Assembly (NCBI GenBank): GCA_964460435.1
Contig: CAYWRH010000092.1
Span: 1-17,125, forward strand
Source of the DNA: JAAZBV01 sp964460435
Lineage (GTDB): Bacteria > Desulfobacterota > DSM-4660 > Desulfatiglandales > HGW-15
Length of the DNA: 17,125 nucleotides
Direction of reading: 5' to 3'
Below, piece after piece: positions 15,686 to 17,125 of the stretch; the stretch's first letter is position 1, and each line of letters opens with the position of its first letter. A program made the position numbers and the translations under genes. The notes below the pieces were generated by a model. It ran no database searches. It was not told the origin of the DNA and was given only the letters and a program-made list of their open reading frames with translations.

Positions 15686-15799
15686 GGGGTGTCCTTAAAT
15701 ATTACAATAACTCAATTCTCTAGCTATTCTTAGCATAAGGAAAATCTTACTTATACCATATCAATAGTTCAACTTATTTTAATATTTAAAGATGTCCCC
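15686..15799. repeat. Inverted repeat, possible MITE/IS-remnant ends
   Basis: GGGGTGTCCTTAAATATTA at 15686-15704 reappears in inverted, imperfect form as TAATATTTAAAGATGTCCCC at 15780-15799. The ten bases TTAAATATTA are exact and each arm ends outward in a GGGG/CCCC block. About 75 AT-rich bases lie between. This could be the two ends of a small non-autonomous element. No target-site duplication is obvious. Confidence 0.4.
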
Positions 15800-15801
15800 T
15801 A

Positions 15802-15861
15802 GTCCGCGCTAGTGCGGACCCACATGCTAGTGGTGTGGGGAGGGGGAGTTAAATTCTCCCC
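15802..15861. repeat. Three consecutive GC-rich hairpins
   Basis: In a row: GTCCGC/GCGGAC (15802-15807 with 15814-15819, loop 6), CCCACA/TGTGGG (15819-15824 with 15834-15839, loop 9), and GGGGAG/CTCCCC (15843-15848 with 15856-15861, loop 7). The loops of the first two share GCTAGT(G). The block stands out in AT-rich surroundings and sits just downstream of the TOPRIM-like gene. It could terminate that transcript, or be a REP-type or transposon-end structure; no long T-run follows on either strand. Confidence 0.55.
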
Positions 15862-15886
15862 TTTACCCGATTAGGACTAAAGCAAA

Positions 15887-16546
15887 TTATCTAAAAGAAG
15901 TTAAAAAGTCATTAAAGCTCCTTATGTGGTTTGTTTGTTCAAATCTTTCTTTGACTCTTTGGAAATATTTAGCATTCAAAAGAGCTTCAGGATTGCTTTT
16001 TGTGTAGGTCAAGTTTCTAAATTTATCATTAAGTGCTCTTCTCAAGTATATCTCAGCGAATTGTGCTCTATTCAGTTCCTCTAAGCGATAAGGCGGTAGA
16101 AGTTCTGGATCTGCTGATCTCACATTGTAGAACCTCTTGTATTGTATCAGCTTAGGGCACTGAGGATTCTGCCTTATAATTTGTCGGTTTCCTAATGCCC
16201 ATGTCTCAAGGCAGAAATGCTGAATAATGACTCTTGTCTCAGCTTTACATCTAAATTGCGATAGGTGATGGTTCATTTCACTTAGCTTCTCTGAGTATGA
16301 TAAATCCTCAGAGTCTATGGCTATCACTAACCTATCGATATTGGGATAATTGTTAACATCGTCTATGGCAGCTTCGATGACATCAAAATAATTAGGAAAT
16401 CCACCACCCGATAAAATGGCAAAGTTATTCTCGACAATCATAGATATGTGCTGAACGTAACTCAATATTGGGTTAACAAGAGGTATCCAATTCCGATACA
16501 AATACTTCTCGCCCACTTCCCCTTCGACTACAATATATAAGTTCAT
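15887..16546 (-). CDS. TOPRIM-like nuclease-type protein paired with an AAA ATPase
   Basis: A 219-residue soluble protein that I do not recognise by name. It opens with a beta-strand and acidic turn, LYIVVEGEVGEKYL (Glu8 as the TOPRIM-type glutamate), and later has RLVIAIDSEDLS (about 72-83) with two Asp residues after a hydrophobic strand, as in the TOPRIM DxD motif. HFCLETWALGNR (about 110-121) recalls the 'E-x-W' segment of RloB/DUF4276-like partners. The ATG overlaps the stop of the upstream ATPase gene as ATGA, so the two are translationally coupled. ATPase plus TOPRIM pairs of the OLD, AbiL or PARIS kind are phage-defence modules; a similar role is inferred here. The family assignment is tentative. 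Confidence 0.6.
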   Translation of the reverse strand: MNLYIVVEGEVGEKYLYRNWIPLVNPILSYVQHISMIVENNFAILSGGGFPNYFDVIEAAIDDVNNYPNIDRLVIAIDSEDLSYSEKLSEMNHHLSQFRCKAETRVIIQHFCLETWALGNRQIIRQNPQCPKLIQYKRFYNVRSADPELLPPYRLEELNRAQFAEIYLRRALNDKFRNLTYTKSNPEALLNAKYFQRVKERFEQTNHIRSFNDFLTSFR

Positions 16547-17085
16547 TCAACACCTTCAATATAAAAAGGTTCATTAATAAGCTGAATAAATGCCTTTTGC
16601 TTCGACTTTCCAAATCTTTCTTCCAATTCAGCGCCTTGTTTCACGTGGACAGTGTTCTCTTTTCGATGAAGTACTATCCAATCTTTTACAGGAACATTTC
16701 CAATTATGTATGGATGATGACTAGTTATAAGGAATTGGCTTTCAGTTGTTCCTTCAAGTAATACAGAAGGAAAGAAGTTGATAGCGTTAACTCCCAATGA
16801 ATTTTCATACTCGTCAATCATATAGACGCAACCTTCCTCAGGAAGTATGAATATATCGCTTAGTATAAGTAGTACTTTTTTCATTCCGGATGCGAACTCA
16901 TTTAATGGGATCCACTTGTTGTTATATTTCTCTCTTAAAGCAAATACAGGCACAATGCCAGGATAATGAAAACCAAAATTGTCGGCTGACGACAATTTTA
17001 CTTCTGATACAAAGGGAAATGTTGCTACAAATTTCTTGCAGATTCTTTCGTATGTGTCTTTGAAGATTTGCTCTAGTATTTCGAT
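16543..17085 (-). pseudogene. C-terminal part of an AAA/ABC-type ATPase (OLD/AAA_21-like), 5' truncated
   Basis: About 180 open codons encode the C-terminal half of an ABC-type AAA ATPase: signature-like FASGMKKVLLIL, Walker B GCVYMIDEYENSLG with the catalytic Glu, and the H-loop LITSHHPYIIGNV. The order and spacing match AAA_21/OLD-type ATPases linked to defence systems. In-frame TGA (17086-17088) and TAA (17098-17100) codons stop the frame upstream, and the Walker A half is not in this frame. So the gene is either frameshifted just there, with the rest beyond the window, or truly truncated. No start codon with a ribosome site is evident; the first TTG is at 16995. It overlaps the TOPRIM-like gene by ATGA. 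Confidence 0.65.
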
Positions 17086-17125
17086 TCAATAAAAAGGTTA
17101 CATAAATAATATAATATGCTATACT

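Larger units (their letters stand above)
15311..15886. other. Noncoding region upstream of tmcD
   Basis: About 575 bases without a gene I can support. They hold the likely tmc promoter and leader (no confident -35/-10 pair found), a terminator-like hairpin and a perfect palindrome near 15457-15494, then a long inverted repeat and three adjacent hairpins (15686-15861). A short open frame at 15533-15733 (plus) has no ribosome site or recognisable product and is treated as noncoding. Confidence 0.6.

Noticed and set aside
15533..15733. 66-codon open frame on the plus strand upstream of tmcD
   Set aside because: No ribosome site, no known motif, and it runs into the left arm of the inverted repeat; probably noncoding or a relic.
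15686..15861. CRISPR array
   Set aside because: The repeats are inverted hairpins of differing sequence, not regularly spaced direct repeats, and no cas gene is present.

Overview
The window looks like a chromosomal segment of an anaerobic, sulfate-reducing-type bacterium of the Desulfobacterota (former Deltaproteobacteria). The strongest evidence is a complete tmc locus (15310 down to 11564, minus strand): a tryptophan-rich repeat protein (TmcD), a membrane cytochrome b (TmcC), an HdrD-like iron-sulfur protein (TmcB) and a tetraheme cytochrome c (TmcA). This redox complex is known from sulfate reducers. Base composition is moderate to low in GC and most genes have clear Shine-Dalgarno sites. 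No species assignment is attempted.

Layout. 1-2150 (minus): a class I/II aminotransferase, tRNA-Asn(GTT) with its own promoter and terminator, and a small STAS-like protein. 2528-7081 (plus): a run of four genes, namely an exported rhodanese-like protein, an AAHS-type MFS transporter, a YitT-family membrane protein and a parallel beta-helix lipoprotein. 7089-8650 (minus): the SRP RNA gene, PgeF (laccase-domain peptidoglycan editing factor) and a SAM methyltransferase, probably one transcript. 8740-10195 (minus): an HU/IHF-family DNA-binding protein with a good sigma-70 promoter, and a GMP synthase ATP-pyrophosphatase subunit that lacks the glutaminase domain. 10328-11226 (minus): a GNAT acetyltransferase translationally coupled to a four-helix membrane protein. 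11258-11563 (minus): the C-terminal remnant of an IS200-like/RAYT transposase, directly after tmcA. 11564-15310 (minus): tmcDCBA. 15311-15886: noncoding, with a terminator-like hairpin, a perfect palindrome, a widely spaced inverted repeat and three back-to-back hairpins. 15887 to the end (minus): a TOPRIM-like protein overlapping the 3' end of a truncated or frameshifted AAA (ABC-type) ATPase, which resembles a two-gene defence module.

Function. The tmc genes would carry electrons between the periplasmic cytochrome c pool, membrane haems b and cytoplasmic iron-sulfur clusters. The flanking genes are mainly housekeeping: SRP RNA, tRNA, nucleoid protein, GMP synthesis and cell-wall precursor editing. 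The right end (15.6-17.1 kb) is accessory in character: mobile-element-like inverted repeats followed by a damaged ATPase/TOPRIM pair. This part and the RAYT remnant are the least ordinary pieces of the window. Start codons were moved from the longest possible ORF where a ribosome binding site or an overlapping RNA gene decided the matter (rhodanese, PgeF, GMP synthase, GNAT, TmcA, TmcD).
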